Below are positions 8,777-21,677 of a stretch of 64,000 nucleotides of DNA, piece by piece. Numbering within the stretch: position 1 is the stretch's first letter; every line of letters begins with the position of its first letter. The notes beneath the pieces were generated by a model. It worked only from the letters and a program-made list of their open reading frames with translations, searched no databases and was not told the DNA's origin. Made by a program: the position numbers and the translations under genes. The DNA is from Actinoallomurus purpureus (GTDB lineage Bacteria > Actinomycetota > Actinomycetes > Streptosporangiales > Streptosporangiaceae), in assembly GCF_024055795.1 (NCBI RefSeq), contig NZ_JAMXMY010000023.1, forward strand, positions 96,260-160,259, read 5' to 3'.

Positions 8777-9997
8777 CTATCGGTGGGTAGCCGTCTCGGC
8801 GGGGCGATCGTCCGGCCGTTCGGAACGCGTGGCGTCGCCTTCCGCCGTCCGGCGGATCTGTTCGGCCGCCCTCTTGAGCGCTCTGCGGAATCGCCGCTGC
8901 ACCGGGCGTTCGACCAGCCGGTGGACCAGGTAGGCCGACGTGAGGGTGGCCGCGACGGCGATGGCCAGCACCGCCCGCGGGTCCATCCTCCAGTCGAGCT
9001 GTTTGATCACTACCCGCGAGACCGTCTCGTGCAGCAGATACAGCGGATAGGTAAGCGCTCCGGCCAGGGTGAGGCGCTTCCACCGCAACCAGGACAGCCG
9101 GTGCGCCGCCACGAGCGCCATGACGACGAAGATGCCGGTAATGACTGCGGGAAAGACATACTCGTGCACGCCGGGCCATGCCTGCCACGGAAGGACTTTC
9201 CGCAGTGAGTAGTAGACCGCCAGCGCCCAACTGCAGGCGACGAACAGCCAGAGCACGATGTTCGAGCCGTACCGGTAGATGAGGAAGAAGGCCATTCCAG
9301 CGATGAAGTACGGCGCCCAGTCGGGGATCAGCACCGCCTTGAGGAGCGCCGAGTTCGCCTCTTCGGCGACGATCCCGGCGAGGAGCCAAACGGCCATGAA
9401 CGCCACCGACCGACCGTACGTCACCCCCCACCAGACGAAGAGCGCGATGAGCAGATAGAAGTGGAGTTCGACCCAGAGCGTCCAGTACGGGACCTCAAGA
9501 TCACCGGCGCCGATTCCCTCCTGGAACATCGTCAGGTTGGGCAGGAGACGCGTTCGCGTCCCCGGCGGTGTTCCCACCAGACCCGGGATCATGAATAGCG
9601 CGAAGGACAGGACGACACTGAACCAGTACGCGGGAAAGAGCCGGACCAGCCGCGAGATGGCGAATTCCCCCGGGGTCCTCCCCCACACGCTCATCAGGAT
9701 GACGAAGCCGCTGATCACGAAGAACAGGTTCACGCCGAGATGACCGAAGCGCGCGGCCATCGACAGGCTCGGGAAAATGATCCTGGGATCGCCGTTCCAC
9801 GACCCCTGGGGAACGCCGGTGAAATGGTGCAGCATGACCGCCACGGCGGCCACGAAACGCAGGAGGTCGAGTTCGCGGAGCCGTCCTCCCTGCCGCTTCG
9901 GCTCAGGGGCCGCCTCGGTGCTCTTGGGCACGACGCCGTTGTCGGAGCCCTCAGCACCCTGTGCGTCGTCCTTCGAGGAGGCGTTCGTCGATGGCAT
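8777..9997 (-). CDS. Acyltransferase family 3 membrane protein (OafA/YrhL-like)
   Basis: This 406-residue integral membrane protein has about ten hydrophobic helices and the family signature near the N-terminus: RELDLLRFVAAVAVMLHHF, where the R..D..R and the His are typical of acyltransferase-3 proteins. Also visible are FFVISGFVI and, further on, TYPLYLLHETV. These enzymes O-acylate exported or lipid-linked sugars, using a cytoplasmic acyl donor. The C-terminus is a basic cytoplasmic tail. The gene ends 4 bp from the stop of the SGNH hydrolase on the opposite strand. Upstream on the same strand come a micro-gene and the polysaccharide export genes, so it may decorate that polymer. The substrate is unknown. 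Confidence 0.88.
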   Translation of the reverse strand: MPSTNASSKDDAQGAEGSDNGVVPKSTEAAPEPKRQGGRLRELDLLRFVAAVAVMLHHFTGVPQGSWNGDPRIIFPSLSMAARFGHLGVNLFFVISGFVILMSVWGRTPGEFAISRLVRLFPAYWFSVVLSFALFMIPGLVGTPPGTRTRLLPNLTMFQEGIGAGDLEVPYWTLWVELHFYLLIALFVWWGVTYGRSVAFMAVWLLAGIVAEEANSALLKAVLIPDWAPYFIAGMAFFLIYRYGSNIVLWLFVACSWALAVYYSLRKVLPWQAWPGVHEYVFPAVITGIFVVMALVAAHRLSWLRWKRLTLAGALTYPLYLLHETVSRVVIKQLDWRMDPRAVLAIAVAATLTSAYLVHRLVERPVQRRFRRALKRAAEQIRRTAEGDATRSERPDDRPAETATHR

Positions 9998-10003
9998 GGC
10001 GGG

Positions 10004-10126
10004 TCAGTCCGTCGCGGTCGCGAAGTAGGGACTGCAGACCTTTCCGGCCTTGGCGGTGAAGGCGACGACGTACGTGGCGGCGCCCACCGCCGCGTAGACC
10101 GGAATCCGGCGCATCGTCTTCTCCAT
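10004..10126 (-). CDS. Small 40-residue hypothetical protein
   Basis: An ATG six bases after the stop of the ATPase-methyltransferase gene opens a 40-codon frame, beginning MEKTMRRIPVYAAVGAATYV and ending in TATD before TGA at 10004-10006. It has one short hydrophobic segment (about residues 8-23) after a basic start, so it could be a small membrane or exported peptide. Tight placement within a same-strand series (12 kb to 8.8 kb) supports translation. There is no clear ribosome binding site and no family is recognised. Confidence 0.4.
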   Translation of the reverse strand: MEKTMRRIPVYAAVGAATYVVAFTAKAGKVCSPYFATATD

Positions 10127-10132
10127 GGGGCT

Positions 10133-11524
10133 CTATTCCGTTATCCGCACGATGGCCTGCTCGTTGTCGCGCGTGTAGCCCTCGTAGGTGAACCGCAGGC
10201 CGGTCCGCTCGACGTACTCCGTCCATGCGCGGTATTCGTGGTCCCGCCAGCCGGGGTAGCCGAAGAACTCGTCGAAGACGATGACGCTGCCGGGGCGCAG
10301 GCGCGGCCCGGCGTGGTGCAGGACGGTCCGTGCCGAGGAGTACAGGTCGGCGTCGACGTGCAGGAAGGCGACCGGCTCGGGGTGCTCCTCGAGGAAACCG
10401 GGGAGGGTGTCGTCGAACAGCCCGACGACGAGCTCGGCGCCGAGCACCTCCGGCGGCTCGTCGACGGCGAAAGTGCCGACGGGGAAGCCCTCCCGCCAGT
10501 CCTCCGGGAGTCCCTCGAAGGAGTCGAAGCCGAAGACGTTCTTGCCGTCGCGGGCGGCGGTGATGGTCCGCAGCGTACGGCCGGAGAAGACGCCGAACTC
10601 CAGGGCCATGCCCTCCTGGCCCTCGGCGAGGGACAGGGCGTGCTCGAGCGTCGCCTGCGGGTCGGCGAACGCCGGGGCGTCGGGCATGATCTCTTCGATC
10701 AGCGTGGCCGTCTCGGTGGCAGCGGCCTTCTCCTCCTTGAGCGTGGCGGCGGCCAGCTTCGCCTCCTCGCGGCCGCGCTGGCGCCGTGCGGCGTCGAGGG
10801 GACTGTCCGGCGGGGCGAGGAAGTCGACGGCGTCGGCGATGTCGCCCTCGAACGCGACCCGGCCCTCCCGCAGGACGACGCCCCGTCCGCAGACCTTCTC
10901 CAGGGTGCCCATGTCGTGGGAGACGATGACGAGCGTGCGTCCCTCGTCGTGGAGTTCCTCGATGCGGTCGAGGCACTTCTTCTGGAAGGGCGGGTCACCG
11001 ACGGCCAGGACCTCGTCGACGAGGAAGATGTCCGGGTCGGTGTGGACGGCGACGGCGAAGCCGAGCCGCATGAACATCCCGGAGGAGTAGAACTTCACCT
11101 GGGTGTCGAGGAACTTCTCGATCTCGGAGAACGCGACGATCTCGTCGTACTTCGCCTCGGTCTCCGCCTTGCTCATCCCGAGGATCGCGGCGTTGAGGAA
11201 GATGTTCTCCCGGCCGGTCAGGTCCGGGTGCAGGCCCGCACCGACCTCGATCAGGCCCGCGACCCTGCCGCGGACGCCGACCGAGCCGCCGTCGGGCTGC
11301 ATGACGCCGGAGATCAGCTTGAGGAGGGTGCTCTTGCCCGATCCGTTGAGGCCCATGAGGGCGAGCGACTCGCCCTGCTCGACGGTCACGGACACCTCGT
11401 CGAGCGCCGTGAACCGCTCGGACAGGCTCTGGCGCCGCGCGGCGCGCACGGTCATCTCCTTGATGGAGTGCGCGTGGCGCAGCGTGAAGCGCTTGGTCAC
11501 ACCGTCGACGACGATTGATTCCAT
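10133..11524 (-). CDS. Polysaccharide ABC transporter ATPase fused to a TylF-like methyltransferase
   Basis: This is a 463-residue two-part protein. Residues 1-240 are a Wzt/TagH-type ATPase: Walker A GLNGSGKST (58-66), signature-like YSSGM (146-150), Walker B IFLVDE (166-171) and H-loop His203. Residues 241-280 form a charged helical linker. Residues 285-463 are a class I methyltransferase of the TylF/MycF type: EFGVFSGRT (309-317) for SAM binding, FDSFEGLP (333-340), HVDADLY (389-395) and FDEFFGYPGW (417-426). The usual Wzt C-terminal substrate-binding beta domain is absent. With the Wzm-like permease upstream it should power export of a lipid-linked glycan; the methyltransferase may cap or modify that glycan. 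The start is ATG at 11524, 2 bp after the permease stop. Confidence 0.88.
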   Translation of the reverse strand: MESIVVDGVTKRFTLRHAHSIKEMTVRAARRQSLSERFTALDEVSVTVEQGESLALMGLNGSGKSTLLKLISGVMQPDGGSVGVRGRVAGLIEVGAGLHPDLTGRENIFLNAAILGMSKAETEAKYDEIVAFSEIEKFLDTQVKFYSSGMFMRLGFAVAVHTDPDIFLVDEVLAVGDPPFQKKCLDRIEELHDEGRTLVIVSHDMGTLEKVCGRGVVLREGRVAFEGDIADAVDFLAPPDSPLDAARRQRGREEAKLAAATLKEEKAAATETATLIEEIMPDAPAFADPQATLEHALSLAEGQEGMALEFGVFSGRTLRTITAARDGKNVFGFDSFEGLPEDWREGFPVGTFAVDEPPEVLGAELVVGLFDDTLPGFLEEHPEPVAFLHVDADLYSSARTVLHHAGPRLRPGSVIVFDEFFGYPGWRDHEYRAWTEYVERTGLRFTYEGYTRDNEQAIVRITE

Positions 11525-11526
11525 CT

Positions 11527-12419
11527 CTAGAGCTCCTGGGCGAACCGCCGCTGAAGGCGGAAGAAGACCATCTGCGCGAGCCCGAGCAGCACGACGGCGG
11601 CCAGCAGGCTCGCCAGCCCCCGTACGGTCAGGTGGTCGGGGAACGCGTGCCTGCCGTCGGGGAACGTCGGGGTGCCGTCCGGCAGCTCGGCCTTGTGCGG
11701 ATTGGCGGGCCACCAGAACGCCCGCTGGAACAGCAGCGTCGCCGTCGCGAGGGGGTTGGCGAGGTAGATCTGCAGGCCGAGGCCGTTCCCGGTGGCCTCC
11801 TGCACGGCCGTCCACGGGTAGATCATCGGGACGGTCCACGGGATGACGATGTTGAGGATGTCGACGACCTGCCCGAAGTCACGGAAGAACACGTTGATCG
11901 CGGCGAACAGCAGGCCGAACGCCAGTCCGAGAACGGCGACGATCGCGAAGCCGAGCGCCATCGACCCGAAACCGAGCGCGGAGGGCGTCCATCCCCCGAC
12001 CAGTGCGCCGATCCACAGGATGGCCAGCCCGGGCAGCATGTGCACCGCCGACACCAGAGCGGACGAGGCCGGGAACATCTCGCGGGGCAGATAGATCTTC
12101 TGGACGAGCGGCGCGTTCCCGATGACGGACCAGGTGCTGGTGATCAGCGTCTCGGTGAAGAAGCTGATCACCACCATGCCGGAGAACAGGAACACCGGGT
12201 AGCCGGGGATCGCCTTACTCATCTTGAGGAAGACGCCGACGACGAAGAAGTAGACCGCGAAGCTGACGGCGGGGCGGACGTACGACCAGCCGAGACCGAG
12301 CAGGGACCCCTGGTAGCGGCTGCGCAGCTCCCGGCGGACGAGCAGACGCAGCAGGTAACGCCGCCGGGCCACCTCCAGCAGGCCGCCGCCGCGGCCGGGG
12401 GCGGTCAGCGGCGGTACCG

Positions 12420-12423
<4 letters not shown>
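11527..12423 (-). CDS. Polysaccharide ABC transporter permease (Wzm/TagG-like)
   Basis: The 298-residue protein has six predicted membrane helices and the ABC-2 polysaccharide-export layout, beginning with an amphipathic LLRLLVRRELRSRYQGSLLG segment before the first helix. It includes the PLVQKIYLPREMFP motif, which is typical of Wzm/TagG/RfbD proteins. It should form the membrane channel with the ATPase-methyltransferase encoded 2 bp downstream. The start is GTG at 12423, overlapping the TGA of the galactofuranosyltransferase gene (GTGA), with GGAGG inside the upstream gene. Linkage to glf and glfT2-like genes points to export of a galactofuranose-containing polymer. Confidence 0.92.
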
Positions 12424-16520
<4,097 letters not shown>

Positions 16521-16585
16521 GCGTCCGTCCTGTTTGCCACCCCCGTGGCTTCGCCCCACCACCCCCCGGTACGGAGGGGGAAGCG

Positions 16586-17578
16586 ATGAGGCCAGTGGGG
16601 CGAAATGCATCTTATGCTACTTTTGCGGGCTTCATGCGCGCGTCTTACTCCCACCGACTCGGCGATAACGTGAGGTGTCAGCTGAAAGACGCCCAAATCG
16701 CCGCCGTGGTTGTCACGCACGACCGGCGCGATCTTCTGACCGAGGCGCTGACCGCCCTCCTCTACGGCCAGACACGGCCGCCCGACACGATCGTGGTCGT
16801 CGACAACGCCTCCTCCGACGGAACCCCCCACCTGGTCCGTGAACGCTTCCCGGCCGTCCGTCTGCTGGAACTCCCCCGCAACACCGGCGGGGCGGGTGGG
16901 TTCGCCGCGGGCATCGCCCACGCCCTCGACCTGGGCGCGGACGCGCTGTGGCTGATGGACGACGACACGGTGCCCGAGCCGCATGCCCTGGCCGCCCTGC
17001 TGGCGGCGCGCGACCGGGGACGGGACGAGCGCGGGCGGCCGCCCGCGCTCGTCGCCAGCCGAGTCGTCTGGACCGACGGCCGCGACCACCCGATGAACAC
17101 CCCCCGTTCCCGGCCGTCGGCCGTCCCCGGGTGCGCCCGGATCCGCTCGGCGTCGTTCGTGTCGGTGCTGGTCGACGCCGAGGCCGTACGGGAACGAGGG
17201 CTGCCGATCGCCGACTACTTCCTGTGGAACGACGACTTCGAGTTCACGCTGCGGCTGCTTCGGGGGCGCGCCGGCCTCCTGTGCCGGGACAGCGTCGTCG
17301 TGCACCGGACCGCCTCCCCCGCCTTCGACCCGGGGCGGCGGTTCTTCTACGAGGTGCGCAACAAGGTGTGGCTGTTCACCCGCAGCCGCTGTCTCCGCCC
17401 CGGCGAACGCCTGCTCTACGCCGGCGCGACGGCGCGCCGCTGGGCCCGTACGCTCGCCGGCTCGGCCGACCGGGCGGCCCTGCTGCGCGCGCTGGGCCGG
17501 GGACTCTGGGCGGGCCTGCGCTCCGGTCCCCGGCCCAACGAGGCCGTGCTCACTTACAGGGGTTCTGCGTCGCGTTGA
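16586..17578 (+). CDS. Family 2 glycosyltransferase, GlfT1-like
   Basis: The frame encodes up to 330 residues. The core begins at IAAVVVTHDRRDLL and continues with IVVVDNASSDGT, RNTGGAGGFAAGI, the metal-binding LMDDDTVPEP and a catalytic-region FLWNDDFEFTLR, with a basic C-terminal tail. This pattern is shared with GlfT1 (which primes galactan synthesis) and rhamnosyltransferase-type GT2 enzymes. The start is unclear. ATG at 16634 or GTG at 16670 are good alternatives, and TATGCT near 16619 may be a -10 box, so a short leader or leaderless mRNA is possible. It is divergent from the galactan operon and its 3' end overlaps the LCP gene by 29 bp in antisense. Confidence 0.8.
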   Translation: MRPVGRNASYATFAGFMRASYSHRLGDNVRCQLKDAQIAAVVVTHDRRDLLTEALTALLYGQTRPPDTIVVVDNASSDGTPHLVRERFPAVRLLELPRNTGGAGGFAAGIAHALDLGADALWLMDDDTVPEPHALAALLAARDRGRDERGRPPALVASRVVWTDGRDHPMNTPRSRPSAVPGCARIRSASFVSVLVDAEAVRERGLPIADYFLWNDDFEFTLRLLRGRAGLLCRDSVVVHRTASPAFDPGRRFFYEVRNKVWLFTRSRCLRPGERLLYAGATARRWARTLAGSADRAALLRALGRGLWAGLRSGPRPNEAVLTYRGSASR

Positions 17579-19124
17579 TCTCCCCGTCGACCTTGGGGAT
17601 GTCCGGGGACTTCACCTGCACGCCCTCGGGACCGGCCACCAGCGAGACGGTGCCCGGCGCGACGGACTTGTCGGCGGCGATGACGACGCCCGGGACGGCG
17701 ACCGCGAGGGCGTCGGCGAAGCGCTCGGCGCCCGTCCCGTAGAGGATCCTGGTCTGCCGCTGCGCGGGGCCCTTCGCCGCCGTGACGTGGAAGCCCTGGG
17801 CCTTCAGGTCCTTCACGGCCTTCTTCGGCGCGTTCACCGCGGTGACCCTGACCTCGTCCGGCTTCGGCGCCGCCGGCTTGGACGGCTCCGGCTTGGGCGC
17901 GGGCAGGTCGTCGTCCTTGCGGATGGCCTCGAACAGCGGGCCGGCCTGGGACATGTCCCACTGGACCCGGTTGGGGTCCTTGGGGTACGTCTGCGTCGGC
18001 ACGGTGACGAACCGGACGGTGCCCGCGCTCATCCCCTTCAGGCTCGTCGCGAGCTTCTTCATCGCGGACACGCTGAACTCGTCGTCGGTGGCGATCGACT
18101 TGGTCACGGCGTTCAGGAACTTGTAGGCGCGGGTCGGGTCGGTCAGCATGTCCTGGCTCGTGGCCTTCTTGACCACGGAGGCCATGAACTTCTGCTGCCG
18201 CTGGATGCGCTCCAGGTCCGAGCCGTCGCCGAGGCCGTAGCGGGTGCGGACGTACCCCAGCGCGTCGTTCCCCTTGACGACCTGGCGGCCCGCCTTCAGG
18301 GACAGGTTTGCGCGCGGGTCGTTGACCGCCTGCGGCACGCAGATCTCCACGCCGCCCAGCGCGTCGACGACCCGCTTGAACCCGGCGAAGTCGATCTTGA
18401 CGTAGTGGTCGATGTGGATGTCCGTGTTCGACTCGATCATCTTCCAGGTGCACGTCGCCCCGGCGTAGGCGAACGCCGCGTTGAGCATGCCGAAGAAGGC
18501 GGGGACCGTACCGCCGCGCTTCTTCCTGCACTCCGGCACGTGGACCATGGAGTCGCGGGGGAAGCTGACCGCGACCGCGCGGTCCCGGTTCGGGGACAGG
18601 TGCAGCAGGATCGTCGTGTCCGAACGCTCCCCGCTGATGTCCGGCGACCAGTACTGCTTGTTCTCCCCGTCCCGGGAGTCGGAGCCGAGCAGCAGGATGT
18701 TCATCGACTTGTTCAGCTTCGCCGGGCGGCTGGTGCCCAGCTGCTGCTGGTCGACGTGCTCCTTGTGGATGTTGCCCTGCAGCTTCTCGTACAGGCCGAA
18801 CGCCGTGCCGCCCGCCACGACGAGCGCCACCGCGACCCCGGCGGCGACCCAGCGCACGGTGCGCCGGCCGCGGCGGCGCGCGGCCTCCGGCGCGGGCGTG
18901 CCCTCGGCCGACCCCGGAGAGCCCCCCGGCGCGGACGCGTCCTCGACCGGCCCCGGGGAGTCCCCCGGCGCGGGCGCGTCCTCACCGCCGGCCTCACCGG
19001 CCTGTTCTTCCTTCTCGCCCCGTCGCGTCTCCGGGGCCGGCGCGTCGTCCGCCGGGCCGTCGGAGTCCGGCGCCTTCGGCGACGCGTTCTCCGGCGTCAC
19101 GTCGTCAGCGTCGTTGTCGGCCAT
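17550..19124 (-). CDS. LytR-CpsA-Psr (LCP) family cell-wall glycopolymer ligase
   Basis: This 524-residue protein has an acidic, Pro-rich cytoplasmic N-terminus (1-85), one membrane helix (about 89-112) and an extracellular LCP domain. The LCP marks are NILLLGSDSRDG, GERSDTTILLHL, AVSFPRDSMV, IDHYVKIDFAGF and RTRYGLGDGSDLERIQRQQ; the Arg and Asp residues in these motifs bind pyrophosphate-lipid substrates. A LytR_C domain sits near the C-terminus (VTAVNAPKKAVKDLKAQGF onward). LCP enzymes transfer lipid-linked glycopolymers to peptidoglycan; in mycobacteria they attach arabinogalactan. The position beside the galactan genes suggests the same job here. The start is ATG at 19124 with GAGGTGG upstream. 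Confidence 0.92.
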   Translation of the reverse strand: MADNDADDVTPENASPKAPDSDGPADDAPAPETRRGEKEEQAGEAGGEDAPAPGDSPGPVEDASAPGGSPGSAEGTPAPEAARRRGRRTVRWVAAGVAVALVVAGGTAFGLYEKLQGNIHKEHVDQQQLGTSRPAKLNKSMNILLLGSDSRDGENKQYWSPDISGERSDTTILLHLSPNRDRAVAVSFPRDSMVHVPECRKKRGGTVPAFFGMLNAAFAYAGATCTWKMIESNTDIHIDHYVKIDFAGFKRVVDALGGVEICVPQAVNDPRANLSLKAGRQVVKGNDALGYVRTRYGLGDGSDLERIQRQQKFMASVVKKATSQDMLTDPTRAYKFLNAVTKSIATDDEFSVSAMKKLATSLKGMSAGTVRFVTVPTQTYPKDPNRVQWDMSQAGPLFEAIRKDDDLPAPKPEPSKPAAPKPDEVRVTAVNAPKKAVKDLKAQGFHVTAAKGPAQRQTRILYGTGAERFADALAVAVPGVVIAADKSVAPGTVSLVAGPEGVQVKSPDIPKVDGEINATQNPCK

Positions 19125-19390
19125 TCCACCTCATCGATCGGTCGCGCGGGCGTGCCGCGCGAGTCTCTGCCCCCTTAGACGCACGCCGAAGTGCATCGGA
19201 TGACAATCACGGCTTTTAACCCACCAAGTCAACTATCGACGCGACGTTTCCCGCGTCCACCCGTCTACCAGGGCGTTTACCGCGAATCGCCACAGGCGTA
19301 GACTTTGATCATCAACAAGACGCCGCGGGGACGGGGTCTTGCCACCGCCCGGGGCGCCAAGCGAGGCACATCCGCTTGGGGGGATCAGTC

Positions 19391-20608
19391 GTGGCTGACA
19401 ACAATCGAGGCGTCGTCTACGCCGGACCGGGCCGGGTCACGGTAGAGGACCTGGGTTTCCCGACGCTCGTCCTGGAAGAGCAGAACAACCGCAGGCTCCA
19501 GCACGGAGCCATCCTCAAGGTACTGGCCACCAACATCTGCGGCTCCGACCAGCACATGGTGCGCGGCCGCACCACCGCTCCGGCCGGGCTCACCCTTGGC
19601 CACGAGATCACCGGCGAGGTGATCGAGACCGGCGATGACGTCGAGTTCGTCAAGGTGGGCGACATCGTCAGCGTGCCGTTCAACATCGCCTGCGGCCGCT
19701 GCCGCAACTGCAAGGAGGGCCATACCGGCGTCTGTGAGAACGTCAACCCCGCTCGGGCCGGCGCGGCGTACGGCTACGTCGACATGGGCGGCTGGCACGG
19801 CGGCCAGGCGAAGTACGTCGGCGTTCCGTACGCCGACTGGAACCTGCTGAAGATCCCGGCGGACCGGGACACCACGATGGCCAAGCTGCTGGACCTGGCC
19901 ATGCTGTCGGACATCTTCCCCACCGGCTACCACGGCGCGTACACGGCCGGCGTCACCACCGGATCGTCGGTGTACGTCGCCGGCGCGGGCCCGGTCGGGC
20001 TGGCCTGCGCCACGTCCTGCTTCCTGCTGGGCGCCGCCGTCGTGATCGTCGGGGACATGAACAAGGACCGGCTCGCCCAGGCGAGCAGCTTCGGCTGCGA
20101 GATCGTCGACCTGTCGGCCCACGGCGACCTGGCCGAGGAGATCGAGCACGTGCTCGGCGTGCCGGAGGTCGACGCCGCGGTCGACTGCGTCGGCTTCGAA
20201 GCGCGCGGCCACGGGCCGGAGGGCTCGACCAGCGAACAGCCCGCCACGGTCCTGAACTCCCTCATGGAGATCACCCGTGCCGCCGGCCGGCTCGGCATCC
20301 CGGGACTGTACGTCACCGGCGACCCGGGAGCGGCCGACGAGAAGGCCAAGGAAGGCACCCTCGGGATCCGCGTCGGCCTGGGCTGGGCCAAGTCGCACGT
20401 CTTCACGACGGGCCAGTGCCCGGTCATGCGGTACAACCGGCAGCTGATGATGGCGATCCTGCACGACCGCGTGCAGATCGCACGCAACGTCAACGCCACC
20501 GTCATCCCGCTGGACCAGGCGCCACGCGGCTACGAGGAGTTCGACAAGGGAGCGGCCCACAAGTACGTCCTCGACCCGCACGGCGAGCTGGCGGGAAGCC
20601 GCTTCTAG
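19391..20608 (+). CDS. fdhA: Glutathione-independent formaldehyde dehydrogenase (zinc alcohol dehydrogenase family)
   Basis: The 405-residue protein matches the Pseudomonas putida-type formaldehyde dehydrogenase/dismutase subgroup. Catalytic zinc ligands are Cys50 (NICGSDQH) and His71 (LGHE), and structural zinc cysteines are 101, 104, 107 and 115. The subgroup-specific insert includes RAGAAYGYVDMGGWHGGQ, the Rossmann motif is GAGPVG, and VGFEARGHG also belongs to the family. It oxidises formaldehyde to formate with tightly bound NAD+. A TTG lies 15 bases upstream, but GTG at 19391 with GGGGGG at the right distance is the better start. It is monocistronic and divergent from the LCP gene. Confidence 0.9.
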   Translation: MADNNRGVVYAGPGRVTVEDLGFPTLVLEEQNNRRLQHGAILKVLATNICGSDQHMVRGRTTAPAGLTLGHEITGEVIETGDDVEFVKVGDIVSVPFNIACGRCRNCKEGHTGVCENVNPARAGAAYGYVDMGGWHGGQAKYVGVPYADWNLLKIPADRDTTMAKLLDLAMLSDIFPTGYHGAYTAGVTTGSSVYVAGAGPVGLACATSCFLLGAAVVIVGDMNKDRLAQASSFGCEIVDLSAHGDLAEEIEHVLGVPEVDAAVDCVGFEARGHGPEGSTSEQPATVLNSLMEITRAAGRLGIPGLYVTGDPGAADEKAKEGTLGIRVGLGWAKSHVFTTGQCPVMRYNRQLMMAILHDRVQIARNVNATVIPLDQAPRGYEEFDKGAAHKYVLDPHGELAGSRF

Positions 20609-20610
20609 TT

Positions 20611-21540
20611 CTAGGCGCGCTCGCGCGCGGGTGTGGTCAGCGCGGCGCCGACACGCTCCTCCACTGCCTCGTGCCGGGGGAACAGCACCAGCGCCGCGCC
20701 GGCCAGGACGAACGCCCCGATCCGCAGGGCGAGCAGCAGGCGGTCGGACGGCCACGGCTCCTTGTAGAGCAGCACGCCGAGGATCACCAGCTGGGTCTTG
20801 GCGGTCACGGTCAGCACGGACACGACGATCGACATGCGGCAGCGCTGCAGGCCGATCTGCAGCTGCGCCAGGCCGAGCGCCGCCATTCCGACCGCGACGT
20901 ACGGGTACGGCGAGCCGTAGGTCGCGGCCGCGAGCCCGTGCGCGTTGTAGACGGCGGCCACGCCCTTGAGCGAGAGTTCGGAGACGCCGAGGCTGACGCC
21001 GCACCCGATGCCGTACGCGATGCCGGCCAGGGGCCGTGCGTGCCGGCCGAACGTGCGGATGTCACCGCCGACGAGGACGGCCACGCCCACCAGGACGCCG
21101 GGGACGACGACGGCGGCCAGGACCGGCGCCCCGGCGACGCTGCTGGTCATCACCTCGTGCCGGCCGTTCGACGCCCCGACCATCACGGTCGCCAGGCCGA
21201 ACAGGCCGACGCAGGCCCACTCCCGGCCGGTGAGCCGCTCGCCGAAGAAGACGCCGGCGTAGAACAGGACGAAGAGGAGGCTGGCGGCGAAGATCGGCTG
21301 GGCGAGGCTCAGCGGGAGCATCGTCAGCGCCTTGACCTGGGTGGCCACACCGGCGAGCACGATCATCAGGCCGGAGAGCCACAGCCAGTCCGTGTAGGTG
21401 TACTGGATGAGGCGGAGGGGCCGGGTGCCGCGGAGTTCGGGCATGCGGCCCGCGGCCACCCGGAAGACGATGAAGCCCAGGTAGTAGATGATGGTCGCCA
21501 TCAGCGCCAGGATGGCGCCTCTGACGTCTGATCCGCCCAT
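20611..21540 (-). CDS. DMT-superfamily membrane protein (EamA/NIPA-like)
   Basis: This 309-residue protein has nine or ten predicted membrane helices and repeated DMT-type halves. Recognisable parts are GGSDVRGAILALMATIIYYL, LPLSLAQPIFAASLLF and a PSDRLLLAL-containing end. The actinobacterial relatives I recall are 'DMT family transporter' proteins with no proven substrate. A distant paralogue lies at 35206-36120. ATG at 21540 (MGGSDV) has AAAGG upstream and is preferred over ATGs further out. It converges with the formaldehyde dehydrogenase gene, 2 bp apart. Confidence 0.75.
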   Translation of the reverse strand: MGGSDVRGAILALMATIIYYLGFIVFRVAAGRMPELRGTRPLRLIQYTYTDWLWLSGLMIVLAGVATQVKALTMLPLSLAQPIFAASLLFVLFYAGVFFGERLTGREWACVGLFGLATVMVGASNGRHEVMTSSVAGAPVLAAVVVPGVLVGVAVLVGGDIRTFGRHARPLAGIAYGIGCGVSLGVSELSLKGVAAVYNAHGLAAATYGSPYPYVAVGMAALGLAQLQIGLQRCRMSIVVSVLTVTAKTQLVILGVLLYKEPWPSDRLLLALRIGAFVLAGAALVLFPRHEAVEERVGAALTTPARERA

Positions 21541-21677
21541 ACACCGAGCCTTTCGTCCCGCTTCATGACATTCGTCCATCGCTCCGAGTGCCACGACTGT
21601 CGCGGATAGCGATCATCGCGTCAAGCCATAGTCGCCGATATACGGGGATCTTGTGCTCCGTTTCGACCAATACCGAG

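Noticed and set aside
9740..11518. 592-codon plus-strand open frame opposite the acyltransferase and ATPase genes
   Set aside because: The opposite strand holds clear family motifs (Walker boxes, acyltransferase signature). The plus-strand translation is low-complexity and lacks a ribosome binding site.
11525..11839. N-terminal extension of the ATPase-methyltransferase (105 extra codons)
   Set aside because: The extension is antisense-like low-complexity sequence overlapping the permease gene. ATG at 11524 starts directly at the ATPase domain and sits 2 bp after the permease stop.
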